From positions 6,305 through 70,304 of the forward strand of contig JAVBOW010000026.1 of assembly GCA_031550125.1 (NCBI GenBank): DNA of 64,000 bases. Reading direction: 5' to 3'. The notes beneath the pieces were generated by a model. The model did not search any database, was not told the DNA's origin, and saw only the letters and a list, made by a program, of their open reading frames with translations. This DNA is from JAVBOW01 sp031550125 (GTDB lineage Bacteria; Bacteroidota; Bacteroidia; Bacteroidales; Rikenellaceae). A program made the position numbers and the translations under genes. Every line of letters starts with the position of its first letter. Positions within the stretch are counted from its first letter, which is position 1. Shown in pieces: positions 29,075-38,599 of the stretch.

Positions 29075-32000
29075 TCAATACTCGTTCCAGCTCTTGATCT
29101 TGATCTCTTCCCGGCCCATGCGGCAGAAAGCGCCTATGAATGCGCTTGCAAGGCGGGCGTTGGTTATGAGCGGTATGTTGAAGTCGATGGCGCTGCGGCG
29201 GATAGTGTAGTCGTTGCTCAATTCGCTTTCCGACAGGTTTTTGGGAATGTTTATCACCAGGTCTATCTTCTTTTGCCGGATGTAGTCGAGCGTGTTGGGC
29301 TTGAGTTCCGAGTCGGGCCAGTGGAGCGTTTCGCTCGGTATTCCCGCCGCGGCCAGGAAATCGGCCGTGCCTTTGGTGGCGAAGAGGTTGTAACCCCTTG
29401 CGGAGAGTTGGCGCGACGCTTCGAGCAGCTCCGTTTTGGATCGCAGGTCGCCCGACGAGATAAGTATGTTGCGCGCGGGGATGGTGTAACCCACCGACAG
29501 CATCGACTTGAGTATGGCCTCGTCGAAATCGTCGCCTATGCAACCCACCTCGCCGGTGGAAGCCATCTCTACGCCCAGCACGGGATCGGCCTTCTGGAGG
29601 CGGGCGAAAGAGAATTGAGACGCCTTGATACCTACGTAATCCAGGTCGAAGGCCGATTTGCTCGGTATCTGGGCGTCTATGCCGAGCATGACCTTGGTGG
29701 CGATTTCAATGAAGTTAACTTTAAGGACTTTCGAGACGAACGGAAAGCTGCGCGAAGCCCTCAGGTTGCACTCGATGACCTTTATCTGGTTGTCCTTGGC
29801 CATCAACTGCATGTTGAAGGGGCCGGTGATATTAAGTCCTTGGGCTACAAGGCGGGCCACTTTCTTTATGCGACGCATGGTCTCCACATACATTTTCTGC
29901 GGCGGCAGTACCATCGTGGCGTCGCCCGAGTGTACCCCGGCGAATTCGACGTGTTCCGAAATGGCGTATATCAGCACCTGTCCGTCGCGGGCCACGGCGT
30001 CTATCTCTATCTCCTTGGCGTTCTCGATGAATTCGGTCACCACCACCGGATGCTGCTTCGACACGTTTGTGGCCAGGGTCAGGAAATGTTCCAGTTCGCC
30101 CTTGTTAGACACCACGTTCATGGCCGCGCCGGAAAGTACGTACGACGGACGTACCAGCAACGGGAAACCAACCTCGTCGGCGAACGTGTATATGTCGGCT
30201 ATCGACGATAGTTCCTTCCAGCGTGGCTGGTCCACGCCAAGCTCGTCGAGCATCCTGGAGAATTTATGGCGGTCTTCGGCGCGGTCGATATTGGCGGCCG
30301 ACGTACCCATTATGGGGACGCGCTGCGCGTCGAGCCTCATGGCCAGGTTGTTGGGTATCTGTCCGCCCATCGACACGAACACTCCTTTGGGCGCCTCCAG
30401 GTCGGTGATGTCCAGCACCCTCTCCAGCGTAAGCTCGTCGAAATAGAGCCTGTCGCACATGTCGTAGTCCGTGGATACCGTCTCGGGGTTGTAATTTATC
30501 ATTATGGAGCGATAACCCTCCTTGCGGATGGTGTTGGCCGCGTTTACCGAACACCAGTCGAATTCCACCGACGAACCTATGCGGTAAGCGCCCGAGCCGA
30601 GTACTATGACCGACTGTCCGTCTTGCGCGAAATCGATGTCGTGCGCCGAGCCGTTATAGGTGAGGTACAGATAGTTGGTGTGCGCCGGGTATTCCGCCGC
30701 TAGCGTGTCTATCTGCTTCACGACGGGGGTTATGCCGCGGCCTTTGCGCCAGTCGCGTACTTTGAGCATCTCGGCCTCCACCTGCTCGGGGGCGCATTTG
30801 GCTATCGTGCGGGCTATCTGGAAGTCGGAAAAACCCTTGCGCTTGGCGTCCGTGAGCATCGCGTCCGGCACTTTGTCTATGGCGTCGTATTCGCCCAGGG
30901 CCTTTTCGGCCGCGACTATCCCGGCCAGTTTGTGCAGGAACCAGCGGTCTATCTTTGTCAGTTCGTGTATGCGGTCCACCGTGTAGCCGCGGTGGAGCGC
31001 GTCGGCTATTACGAATATGCGTTTGTCGGTCGGACGGCTCAGCGCCTCGTCGATGTTTTCCACCGACAGCTCCTTGTTGGAGACGAAGCCGTGCATGCCC
31101 TGTCCGATCATGCGCAGGCCTTTCTGGATTATCTCCTCGAATGTGCGTCCGATGGACATCACTTCGCCCACGGATTTCATGCTCGAACCCAGCTCGCGCG
31201 ACACTCCTTTGAATTTGCCGAGGTCCCAGCGGGGTATCTTGCACACCACATAGTCGAGCGCGGGTTCGAAGAAGGCGGGCGTGGTGCGCGTTACGGAGTT
31301 CTTAAGCTCGTGCAGACCGTACCCGAGGCCCAGTTTGGCGGCCACGAAGGCGAGCGGGAAGCCGGTGGCCTTTGACGCCAGCGCCGACGAGCGGCTCAGG
31401 CGGGCGTTGACCTCTATCACCCGGTAGTCTTCCGAGTAGGGGTCGAGGGCGAATTGCACGTTGCACTCGCCTACGATGCCCACGTGACGTATGATCTTTA
31501 TGGATAGCTTGCGCAGTTTCACCAGCTCGGAGTTGGAGAGCGTCTGGCAGGGAGCCACAACGATGCTCTCTCCGGTGTGTATGCCGAGAGGGTCGAAGTT
31601 TTCCATGTTGCAGACGGTGATGCAGTTGTCGTATTTGTCGCGCATCACCTCGTACTCTATCTCTTTCCATCCCTTGAGCGATTTCTCCACCAACACCTGG
31701 GGCGAGTAGGAGAACGCCTTGTTGGCCACCGCGTCCAGCTCCTCGTCGTTGTCGCAGAATCCCGATCCCAGGCCGCCGAGCGTGAAAGCCGGGCGCAGGA
31801 TGACGGGATAGCCCAGCTCGTGGGCCACTCGCCTTGCGTCCTCCACGTTGGTCACGGCTTCGCTCTTTATGGTGTTGACGTTTATTTCCGCAAGTTTCTG
31901 GTTGAATATGTCGCGGTCTTCGGTGTCTATGATGGACTGCACGGGCGTGCCGAGTACCTGTACGTTGTATTTCTCAAGCACGCCGCTGCGGAACAGTTTG

Positions 32001-32290
32001 ACGCCGCAGTTGAGGGCCGTCTGCCCACCGAAAGCCAGCATTATGCCCTGCGGACGCTCGCGGGCTATGACGTCCTCTACGAAATCGGGCGTCACGGGCA
32101 GGAAATACACCCTGTCGGCTATGTTTTCGGATGTTTGTATCGTGGCTATGTTGGGGTTGATCAGTACGGTGTATATTCCCTCCTCCTTAAGCGCCTTGAG
32201 CGCCTGCGAACCCGAGTAGTCGAACTCTCCAGCCTCGCCTATCTTCAATGCGCCGGAGCCCAGCAGTATTACCTTCTCTATTTTTTGCAT
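29075..32290 (-). CDS. carB: Carbamoyl-phosphate synthase large subunit
   Basis: CarB makes carbamoyl phosphate from bicarbonate, ATP and ammonia supplied by CarA, for pyrimidine and arginine synthesis. The 1071 residues are an internal duplication of two ATP-grasp halves (GSGALKIGEAGEFDYSGSQA and GSGAYRIGSSVEFDW begin each half), with metal-binding EVNARLSRSSALASKATGFP, and a C-terminal MGS-like regulatory domain (about 940-1071). It overlaps carA by 13 nt. Its stop touches intergenic element copy D. Confidence 0.97.
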   Translation of the reverse strand: MQKIEKVILLGSGALKIGEAGEFDYSGSQALKALKEEGIYTVLINPNIATIQTSENIADRVYFLPVTPDFVEDVIARERPQGIMLAFGGQTALNCGVKLFRSGVLEKYNVQVLGTPVQSIIDTEDRDIFNQKLAEINVNTIKSEAVTNVEDARRVAHELGYPVILRPAFTLGGLGSGFCDNDEELDAVANKAFSYSPQVLVEKSLKGWKEIEYEVMRDKYDNCITVCNMENFDPLGIHTGESIVVAPCQTLSNSELVKLRKLSIKIIRHVGIVGECNVQFALDPYSEDYRVIEVNARLSRSSALASKATGFPLAFVAAKLGLGYGLHELKNSVTRTTPAFFEPALDYVVCKIPRWDLGKFKGVSRELGSSMKSVGEVMSIGRTFEEIIQKGLRMIGQGMHGFVSNKELSVENIDEALSRPTDKRIFVIADALHRGYTVDRIHELTKIDRWFLHKLAGIVAAEKALGEYDAIDKVPDAMLTDAKRKGFSDFQIARTIAKCAPEQVEAEMLKVRDWRKGRGITPVVKQIDTLAAEYPAHTNYLYLTYNGSAHDIDFAQDGQSVIVLGSGAYRIGSSVEFDWCSVNAANTIRKEGYRSIMINYNPETVSTDYDMCDRLYFDELTLERVLDITDLEAPKGVFVSMGGQIPNNLAMRLDAQRVPIMGTSAANIDRAEDRHKFSRMLDELGVDQPRWKELSSIADIYTFADEVGFPLLVRPSYVLSGAAMNVVSNKGELEHFLTLATNVSKQHPVVVTEFIENAKEIEIDAVARDGQVLIYAISEHVEFAGVHSGDATMVLPPQKMYVETMRRIKKVARLVAQGLNITGPFNMQLMAKDNQIKVIECNLRASRSFPFVSKVLKVNFIEIATKVMLGIDAQIPSKSAFDLDYVGIKASQFSFARLQKADPVLGVEMASTGEVGCIGDDFDEAILKSMLSVGYTIPARNILISSGDLRSKTELLEASRQLSARGYNLFATKGTADFLAAAGIPSETLHWPDSELKPNTLDYIRQKKIDLVINIPKNLSESELSNDYTIRRSAIDFNIPLITNARLASAFIGAFCRMGREEIKIKSWNEY

Positions 32291-33369
32291 GACTCGACGT
32301 TTTTAATGAAGTTATCGAAAAGGAAATCGGCATCCAGCGGCCCGCTCGATGCTTCGGGGTGGAATTGCACCGAGCAGAAAGGTTTGGAGGTGTGGCGTAT
32401 GCCTTCCGACGTGCCGTCGTTGAGGTTTTCGTAGTAGGGTTCCCATCCTTCTTCGAGCGTGGAGAGGTCGGCGGCGAAGCCGTGGTTCTGCACGGTTATC
32501 ATGGCGCTGTCGGAGCCGCTCATAAGCACGGGCTGGTTGTGGCTGCGGTGGCCGTACTTGAGTTTGAACGTCCTGGCCCCCGCGGCTATCGAAAGTATCT
32601 GGTTGCCCAGGCATATGCCGAATATCGGTTTGCCTATGCGCATGGCTTTCCGTACGTTGTCTATCGTGGCTCCGCACTGCGTCGGGTCGCCCGGGCCGTT
32701 GGATATCATCACTCCGTCGTATGCTTCCTTCGTGAAGTCGTAATTCCACGGTACGCGCACTACGGTGACGTCCCTTTCGAGCAGGCACCTTATTATATTG
32801 TTCTTGCAGCCGCAGTCCACCAGCACTATACGGTTTTTACCCTTGCCGTACTCTATGGGCTGCCTGCAGCTTACCTCTTCCACCACGTTGCGCTGCGCCG
32901 GGTCGCGGAAAGCGGGGGCCGCGCCTGCGCCCTCCACTTCGAGTCTTCCGGGCATGACGCCCTTTTCGCGTATTATTTTGGTTATCTCGCGCGTATCCAC
33001 GCCGTATATCGCGGGGATTCCGTGTTCGCGCAGCCAGTCGCCCAGGCTTTTCACCGCGTTCCAGTGGCTGTACTCGGCGGCGTAGTCGGTAACTACAAGC
33101 CCGCTGACATGTATGCCTTCGGATTCGAAGAATTTCAAAAGCCCGTACTCGTCCCTCACGTCGCCCGGAACGCCGTAATTGCCCACCAGCGGGTAGGTCA
33201 TTACGAGTATTTGGCCACGGTAAGAAGGATCTGTCAGACTTTCGGGATAACCGACCATTGCGGTCGAGAAGACTACTTCACCGGAGGTGGAGCGGTCGGC
33301 GCCAAAGGAGAACCCTTTAAATTCGCTGCCATCTTCGAGCAGGAGCGCCGCAGTTTTTTTGTCGGACAT
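32278..33369 (-). CDS. carA: Carbamoyl-phosphate synthase small subunit
   Basis: CarA is the glutaminase subunit that feeds ammonia to CarB. The 363 residues comprise the N-terminal CPSase_sm_chain domain (LEDGSEFKGFSFGA, GYPESLTDPSY) and a class I amidotransferase domain with the nucleophile cysteine in FGICLGNQILSIAAG and the His/Glu pair in QFHPEAS. A TACCTTTG motif precedes it and it leads the carAB operon. It diverges from the SpoU methyltransferase gene. Confidence 0.97.
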   Translation of the reverse strand: MSDKKTAALLLEDGSEFKGFSFGADRSTSGEVVFSTAMVGYPESLTDPSYRGQILVMTYPLVGNYGVPGDVRDEYGLLKFFESEGIHVSGLVVTDYAAEYSHWNAVKSLGDWLREHGIPAIYGVDTREITKIIREKGVMPGRLEVEGAGAAPAFRDPAQRNVVEEVSCRQPIEYGKGKNRIVLVDCGCKNNIIRCLLERDVTVVRVPWNYDFTKEAYDGVMISNGPGDPTQCGATIDNVRKAMRIGKPIFGICLGNQILSIAAGARTFKLKYGHRSHNQPVLMSGSDSAMITVQNHGFAADLSTLEEGWEPYYENLNDGTSEGIRHTSKPFCSVQFHPEASSGPLDADFLFDNFIKNVESCKK

Positions 33370-33391
33370 TTTCAGAATAGTTTCTGAGCCG

Positions 33392-33399
33392 CAAAGGTA
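33392..33399 (-). promoter_or_regulatory. -7 element TACCTTTG of carAB
   Basis: TACCTTTG on the minus strand, 22 nt before the carA ATG. Confidence 0.6.
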
Positions 33400-33460
33400 A
33401 GTTTTTTTGCTCGGTTTTGCAAATGGGATCGGGGTATGGCGGAATTATTTTTTAATATTT

Positions 33461-33468
33461 TATCTTTG
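33461..33468 (+). promoter_or_regulatory. -7 element TATCTTTG of the SpoU methyltransferase gene
   Basis: TATCTTTG on the plus strand, 19 nt before the ATG at 33488; it rules out the longer in-frame start at 33407. Confidence 0.6.
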
Positions 33469-33487
33469 TGTTAAATTTTGTGCATTT

Positions 33488-34225
33488 ATGGTAACCAAAG
33501 CCGAGATAAACTTCGTCCGCAGCCTTGCCGACCGTCGCGCCCGCCGTGAGAGCGGCCTTTTTGTGGCCGAGGGCGAAAAGCTGGTGCGCGACCTTGCCGC
33601 CTCGCCCCTGAGGGTGGTGAAAATATACTGCGCCGCCGGCTTTTCACTGCCCGGCGCGGAGTGCGTAGAGGCCGGCGGAAAGGATATGGAGCGGATGAGC
33701 GGCCTTAAAACCCCGTCGGACGTGGTGGCCCTGGTGGAGATACCTCGCAGGGACGATTGCATTCCCGGACGCGAACTCACCCTGGCCCTCGACGGCGTGC
33801 AGGATCCCGGCAATATGGGTACGATCATCCGTACGGCCGACTGGTTCGGGGTGCGCCATATAATATGCTCTGAAAATTCCGCCGACTGCTTCAATCCCAA
33901 GGTGGTGCAGGCCACCATGGGTGCGATAGCCCGCGTGGCTGTGCATTACGGCAACCTGGCCGATATGCTCTCACGCGCCGAAGGGCCCGTGTACGGAACT
34001 TTCCTCGAAGGCGAGGATGTATACGGAGCCGGATTGCCGCCCTCCGGAGTGGTGGTCATGGGAAGCGAAGGCCGCGGCATATCCCCGCAGGCGGCGACCC
34101 TCGTTACGCGCAAACTTTATATACCGCCTTTCCCTGCGGGAGCGCCCGGCCCGGAGTCGCTCAACGTGGCCGTCGCCGCCGCCGTGATCCTGTCCGAGAT
34201 ACGCCGCAGGCAAACTGCGGAATGA
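33488..34225 (+). CDS. TrmH/SpoU-family RNA 2'-O-methyltransferase
   Basis: This 245-residue SPOUT enzyme uses SAM to methylate ribose in rRNA or tRNA. It has the N-terminal SpoU substrate-binding domain (LFVAEGEKLVRDLAAS) and the knotted catalytic domain with motif 1 VQDPGNMGTIIRTADWFG, motif 2 VVMGSEGRGIS and motif 3 LNVAVAAAVILSEIRR. The target nucleotide is not predictable. It is monocistronic, followed by intergenic element copy A. Confidence 0.92.
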   Translation: MVTKAEINFVRSLADRRARRESGLFVAEGEKLVRDLAASPLRVVKIYCAAGFSLPGAECVEAGGKDMERMSGLKTPSDVVALVEIPRRDDCIPGRELTLALDGVQDPGNMGTIIRTADWFGVRHIICSENSADCFNPKVVQATMGAIARVAVHYGNLADMLSRAEGPVYGTFLEGEDVYGAGLPPSGVVVMGSEGRGISPQAATLVTRKLYIPPFPAGAPGPESLNVAVAAAVILSEIRRRQTAE

Positions 34226-34254
34226 GGTTGCAGGGCCTGTCTGATTAGTCTCAC

Positions 34255-34463
34255 TTATATGTTGGCTGCGCATATCGCGCATCATCTTTCACTTATCTTT
34301 CTCATTTCAAATCCTCACGGACATCAGTCCGCTCCGGTTTGAAACTCCAACGATAAGCGAAACCTGACGCACGCTATGCGCAGGCAGCGTCGTTACCGTA
34401 GGGCGCAACTTTTTCTTGTGCCGCGCATCTTAGCGTCCCAACCCGTTTTTCAGACTGATCCTT
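34255..34463 (+). repeat. Intergenic element copy A (near full length)
   Basis: About 210 nt, clearly related over its whole length to 56215-56419. Order: TATGTTGG-type left end, a CTGCGCATA segment able to pair with TATGCGCAG near 34375, a decayed central hairpin around 34283-34354 (GGAC/GTCC core), and the shared right end with GCCGCGCATCTTAGCG and CGTTTTTCAGACTGATCC. It lies between the SpoU gene and the 3' end of the minus-strand peptidase gene. Confidence 0.75.
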
Positions 34464-34489
34464 AAAATGGGGCGCGATACAAGCCGTTC

Positions 34490-34945
34490 CTATCTATATT
34501 TCCGGCCCGAAGTGCGGCGGTAAACGGCCAATATATATTTCCTTATAGGTCTGAGGGCGAGCCACGCCGCCCAATATGCCCTTGCGCAGGCGGAGAGTGG
34601 CGAGGTTTCGCGTCCGCCTGGCCTTATCACGCCCTCCACCACGGCTATCACTTCGTCCGTCGCTATCTTTTCGTATTGGGTAAGGTTGCCGTCCCCCTGT
34701 ATGTAAAGTTCGTCGCCCCGGCGTTTGACTATGCGGTGTACGATATAATGATCGTTATACCGAAAAAACACCACCATACCCGCCTTCAACTCCCTGCCGC
34801 CGGCGGGAGCGAGGAGTACGGTGTCCGCCCCGGGCCGCAGGTATGGCAGCATGCTCGCGCCCGTAAAGCGCATCTTCACCGTCTGGCCTTCGCCTATCAG
34901 CTCTTCGGCCTGGCGTCCCAGTATATGGTTTGGAAGGTGTTTCAC
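34490..34945 (-). CDS. S24/S26-family peptidase, Sec11-like
   Basis: This 151-residue protein shows the signal-peptidase serine block MRFTGASMLPYLRPG (Ser31) and IVHRIV (His70) followed by GDGN, matching the Ser-His arrangement of archaeal/eukaryotic Sec11-type rather than the Ser-Lys dyad of LepB. It lacks an obvious N-terminal membrane anchor; the C-terminal RAYWAAWLALRPIRKYILAV segment could associate with the membrane. The start is a GTG at 34945 overlapping the kinase stop (GTGA). It is the last of five overlapping genes with a PqqD-like protein, nucleotidyltransferase, ABC exporter and HprK-like kinase. Such small S24/S26 proteins occur in RiPP-type clusters; processing of a peptide is inference. 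Confidence 0.75.
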   Translation of the reverse strand: MKHLPNHILGRQAEELIGEGQTVKMRFTGASMLPYLRPGADTVLLAPAGGRELKAGMVVFFRYNDHYIVHRIVKRRGDELYIQGDGNLTQYEKIATDEVIAVVEGVIRPGGRETSPLSACARAYWAAWLALRPIRKYILAVYRRTSGRKYR

Positions 34946-35802
34946 AGCATGCCGTCGTTTTTGAGGGTTTCCAGCACGAGGTGTGCCGCCGCGGCGTCGG
35001 GCAGGCATTCGAGATGGTATGCCGGGACGCTGCGCAAGGCCGCGGACAGTATGGCGAAAAGCTGCTCCGAGATGACCTCGTCGTAAGAGAAGGAGGGAGG
35101 GCAGGACGGTTGTATGGCTCCGAATGATGCTATGGGCGAGAGCCTGCGTATGGCGTTGCGGGGAGCTTGCGAGAGGCGCACGACGGCGGCCAGCGGGACG
35201 CCCGTGTTCTTATAGCAATGAGTCTTGCCGCTCCACGGAGAACCGAAGGCGTAAGGCGCGCCGTCCACGAATCCGAGCATGGGGCTGTCGTCGTTAAGAA
35301 GCTCCGCCCCGGGGATATTGGCCATCCACAGCCGCGTGTGCGTGCTTTTGCCCGTCCCCGACTCGCCGAGGAATAGAATGGCCCGGCCTTCGTGGATTAT
35401 GGCGGAGGAGTGTATGGAGACAACCTGCCTTTTTATGGCGGCCACGCCGTAGATTACCCACAGCCCGAAACGCACGAGCATCATGTGCGTGGAGGCGTCC
35501 ATTGTGGTCGACGCCTCGAAGCCGTCCCCGGCCGGCGATATCTCCGTAAGGTAGGTGTCGCCTTTTTCCTGGCCAATCATACGGAAAAGCACCTTTTCGT
35601 CCCGCCTGGCGTAATGGCACATGTATCCCTCGGCCAGAAATGAATGCAGCGGGGTTTCGGCCCAGTCGCTCAGGTCGCGTCCCATACGGACGGTAAGGGA
35701 GGGCTTGCCCTCCTCGGTGCGGAAAGGCGCGAAGCCGTAGATGCGGTCGACGCCCGCGGCGTCCACTGCGATGTCTGTGTTTGCTATGCGGTAGTTTATC
35801 AT
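34942..35802 (-). CDS. HPr kinase-like P-loop kinase
   Basis: This 286-residue protein has the HprK-like P-loop LGESGTGKSTHTRLW (residues 145-159), preceded by VSIHSSAII and followed by a DD pair (171-172) as in HPr kinase/phosphorylase and the lasso-peptide kinases (ThcoK/PadeK type). The N-terminal 110 residues lack a recognisable HprK N-domain and no PTS genes are nearby, so a peptide or small-molecule substrate is more likely than HPr. Start ATG overlaps the ABC stop (ATGA) and its stop overlaps the peptidase GTG. The real phosphoacceptor is unknown. Confidence 0.75.
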   Translation of the reverse strand: MINYRIANTDIAVDAAGVDRIYGFAPFRTEEGKPSLTVRMGRDLSDWAETPLHSFLAEGYMCHYARRDEKVLFRMIGQEKGDTYLTEISPAGDGFEASTTMDASTHMMLVRFGLWVIYGVAAIKRQVVSIHSSAIIHEGRAILFLGESGTGKSTHTRLWMANIPGAELLNDDSPMLGFVDGAPYAFGSPWSGKTHCYKNTGVPLAAVVRLSQAPRNAIRRLSPIASFGAIQPSCPPSFSYDEVISEQLFAILSAALRSVPAYHLECLPDAAAAHLVLETLKNDGML

Positions 35803-37493
35803 TCCAGTGTGATTATGCGGTCGCAGAAAGCCAGCGACGATTCGCGGTGCGAAATAACTATGACGGTAAGGTTTGCGTCGCCGCTCGATAGGGCGCTTAT
35901 TGCGGCGGTTATTCCTTTTTCTGTTGCGCTGTCGAGCGATGAGGTGGCCTCGTCGAAGAACAGCACCTCTGCCTTTTTGTAAAGCGCCCGGGCTATGCCC
36001 ACCCTTTGGCGCTGGCCTCCGGAGAGGCGCGAACCTCCCTCGCCTATGCGCGTGTCTATGCCCTGCGGCAATTCCGCGACCATCTCTCCCAGGCTGGCCC
36101 TGACGAGCGCTTCTTCCACGCGTCCGCGATCCACGTCGGCCGGACGCACTCCGAAAGCCACGTTCTCGGCCAGCGAGGCGTCGGCAATGAAAACGTCCTG
36201 GGGAACGTATCCCGACAGCGCGTGCCACGAGGACTTATTGCTCGAACACAAAGCCGCGCCGTCCACCGTGACGGCCCCGCTGTCCGGCTCGTATAAACCG
36301 AGCAGCAGGTTGAAAAGCGTGGTCTTGCCCGCGCCGGAAGCACCCCGTATCCCAATCTTTTCCCCCTTTTTTATGGATAGCGAGAGGTTGTCTATGACCG
36401 GGCTGCCCGTTGCGCCAGGAAAACCGAAAGTCACCCCGTCGAGCCTTATCTCTTTTTTGAAAACCAACGGCGCCGCGCCGTCGGCCTCATCGTTCTGCGC
36501 CCTGCCTTCCTGCGCCTCTTTTATTACGGGTACGGCGTAGAGGCAAGCCCTGATCTGCGTCCATCCGTTCACGAGCGATCTGACCGCCGGTATCATTCTG
36601 AGCGCGGCCACGGCGAATATCCCGAAGGTAACTCCCGTCGAACGCCCTCCGGCGTCGCCCAGAAGCACCACCACGGCCATACCCGCTATCATGCACGCCT
36701 CGATTATGCCGGCCGGTACGCGCATGATGGTCTCCGTGCGTTCCCTGAGTCGCGCTATCGACGTGAGGCCCTGGGTGAAGCGGCTGCGCAGCCACCCGAA
36801 GGCGTTGCTCACCTCCACCTCGGCGTAGCCGCGGAAGGTCTCCGACACCAGTCGCCCCTGCGCGCGTTTGGCTTCGTTCTCGGCCGCGCCGTAGCGCTCC
36901 ATGCGGTGGTTAACCGCCGCCGAATAGCCCCATATCATAAGGGCCATGGCCGCGCCCATAACCGCCGAAGGCCCGGGGGCGTAGACAACGAGCGCCGTCC
37001 ATACCAGCAGCGCCAGTATGGCGTCGCCTGCCATGGTGAGGGCCGGTATGAGTACGCCCTGCGAGAATGCGAAACACACTCCGTTTATCTTGTGCGCTAT
37101 GTCGGCCGAGTTGCTGCTTTTTACGAAGAGAAGCCCCCGCCGGAAATAGTTTTCGAACAGCAGGGCCGAATAATGTCCGTAGAGCGACGTGGCGTAGCGC
37201 GTCTGGAATACTCCCAGCCCTACGGTAGCCACGTTCTTGGCTATAATGAACCCTACCGCCGCGGCACACACCGCCGGGGCGAACAGCCTCTCGCCCGTTA
37301 TGGAATAGAGCCATTCCGCCCATGCGTTGCCTTCGGCCTTGGAGGGGTCGAGGGCAATCACCAGCACAGGAACCATGGCGGCCAGCCCGGCGAAGTCGAG
37401 CAGCGCCCTGATCACCACCGTGGCCGCCACGCCCGCCCCGCGCGCCCTGTAGCCGCGGGGAATGAGCGATAGTATTTCTCCTGCCGCCTTCAT
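35799..37493 (-). CDS. ABC exporter, fused membrane and ATPase domains
   Basis: This 564-residue half-transporter has an N-terminal six-helix ABC exporter membrane domain (about 15-320) and a nucleotide-binding domain with Walker A GASGAGKT (384-391), signature LSGGQRQR (490-497), Walker B VLFFDEATS and H-loop His549. It has no C39 peptidase domain. It resembles MsbA/PglK-type and RiPP exporters. The start at 37493 overlaps the nucleotidyltransferase stop (ATGA) and its stop overlaps the kinase ATG, so it is tightly coupled to the cluster. The cargo is unknown; a modified peptide is the contextual guess. Confidence 0.87.
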   Translation of the reverse strand: MKAAGEILSLIPRGYRARGAGVAATVVIRALLDFAGLAAMVPVLVIALDPSKAEGNAWAEWLYSITGERLFAPAVCAAAVGFIIAKNVATVGLGVFQTRYATSLYGHYSALLFENYFRRGLLFVKSSNSADIAHKINGVCFAFSQGVLIPALTMAGDAILALLVWTALVVYAPGPSAVMGAAMALMIWGYSAAVNHRMERYGAAENEAKRAQGRLVSETFRGYAEVEVSNAFGWLRSRFTQGLTSIARLRERTETIMRVPAGIIEACMIAGMAVVVLLGDAGGRSTGVTFGIFAVAALRMIPAVRSLVNGWTQIRACLYAVPVIKEAQEGRAQNDEADGAAPLVFKKEIRLDGVTFGFPGATGSPVIDNLSLSIKKGEKIGIRGASGAGKTTLFNLLLGLYEPDSGAVTVDGAALCSSNKSSWHALSGYVPQDVFIADASLAENVAFGVRPADVDRGRVEEALVRASLGEMVAELPQGIDTRIGEGGSRLSGGQRQRVGIARALYKKAEVLFFDEATSSLDSATEKGITAAISALSSGDANLTVIVISHRESSLAFCDRIITLE

Positions 37494-38599
37494 CGTTTGT
37501 CGGGGGTGCATGCCTTGCGGGGATCGGCCAGTTTCTCTTTTACCGTCCGCCACACTATGCCGGCATAGCCGCCGGGATATACGAGCGGATAGACATAGTG
37601 CTTGCTGAAGAATTTCTTGGTCCTCAGCCAGGCCACCCGCGCCGGACTTCCGGTTATTTTGGGCCGCACCGACAGTATCTCCCTCATTAGCCTTGCTGTG
37701 TCCTGCCCGGCGTAGGGTGGGGCGTCACGCGGATCGAGGCCCAGATACTCCACCGCCGCCGCGACCACGGTGTCTGCGGCCCGCGTGAGCCGCGTCCGGG
37801 CCATGGCCCTGCGGTAGCCGTCGAAATCTATCGCGCCCCTGTTGGCTTGCAGGAACAGGGCTATGTCGCACAGTTGCCTGAGTACCATCTCCTGTGTTCC
37901 CAGGTGCATCAGGGCGTGGCGCATAAGGAAGATCATGTCGAAATCCGGACAGGGGAAAAGTATCTTGTCGGCGGGCGCCGACGACAACTCCGCGTCGGAG
38001 TCCAGGATTTCGAGTAGCGTTGCGTTGAGATAGGCGTCCGGACTTAGCGTCGCCACGTCCAGCAATGTGCGGTGGTTTTCCACCAGGATGCCCTTGTATG
38101 TGCTTTCGGAGTGTTTGAGGTTTACGCCATGGGCGTTGGCCTTGCCCATTTCCGCCAGTATCTCCTCTCCCCGCCCGTGGCGGCCGAAGAGGTAGATATC
38201 CACGTCGCCCGATTCCCTGTGTGCGGGGACAGGGTAAAGCCGCGCCAGTCCCATGCCTTTGAGCAGCAGCATTTTTATGCCTTCCTGGCCGAAGACGGAC
38301 GCCAACTCTTCCGCCACGGCGGTTTGCCTGGCGTATATGCGCTCGGCCGTGTCCGTCCTCACGCCCCATTCCAGCTGCACCATGCGCGGCGGCTGAATGT
38401 CGGGCGGAAGCATAGCCATCCCGTCGAAGGCTATCGCCCCCACGCCCTGCGCCGCGGCCAGCGAGGCCGTCGAGCGCCATAACTCCTCGCCGGCCCCTTC
38501 GAAGAGGGCCTTTTCCGGAGCGCTCCGCCATATGCCGCTCCTTACGAGCGAGAGCAGCATCTGCTGAGGGCGGGTCATGGCCCGGCGCGTTTTACTCAT
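37490..38599 (-). CDS. Nucleotidyltransferase family protein (NTP_transf_5 type)
   Basis: This 369-residue protein matches the PF14907-type nucleotidyltransferase family: the N-terminal part has LLLKGMGLARLYPVPAHRES leading into GDVDIYLF, where G131, D132 and D134 form the metal/NTP-binding GxD-x-D signature, and a helical C-terminal half (RHALMHLG, RQLCDIALFL). This family recurs beside PqqD-like proteins and HprK-like kinases, including in lasso peptide clusters, where it is proposed to modify the peptide. The ATG at 38599 overlaps the upstream stop. Whether it transfers a nucleotide here is unknown. Confidence 0.8.
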   Translation of the reverse strand: MSKTRRAMTRPQQMLLSLVRSGIWRSAPEKALFEGAGEELWRSTASLAAAQGVGAIAFDGMAMLPPDIQPPRMVQLEWGVRTDTAERIYARQTAVAEELASVFGQEGIKMLLLKGMGLARLYPVPAHRESGDVDIYLFGRHGRGEEILAEMGKANAHGVNLKHSESTYKGILVENHRTLLDVATLSPDAYLNATLLEILDSDAELSSAPADKILFPCPDFDMIFLMRHALMHLGTQEMVLRQLCDIALFLQANRGAIDFDGYRRAMARTRLTRAADTVVAAAVEYLGLDPRDAPPYAGQDTARLMREILSVRPKITGSPARVAWLRTKKFFSKHYVYPLVYPGGYAGIVWRTVKEKLADPRKACTPDKR

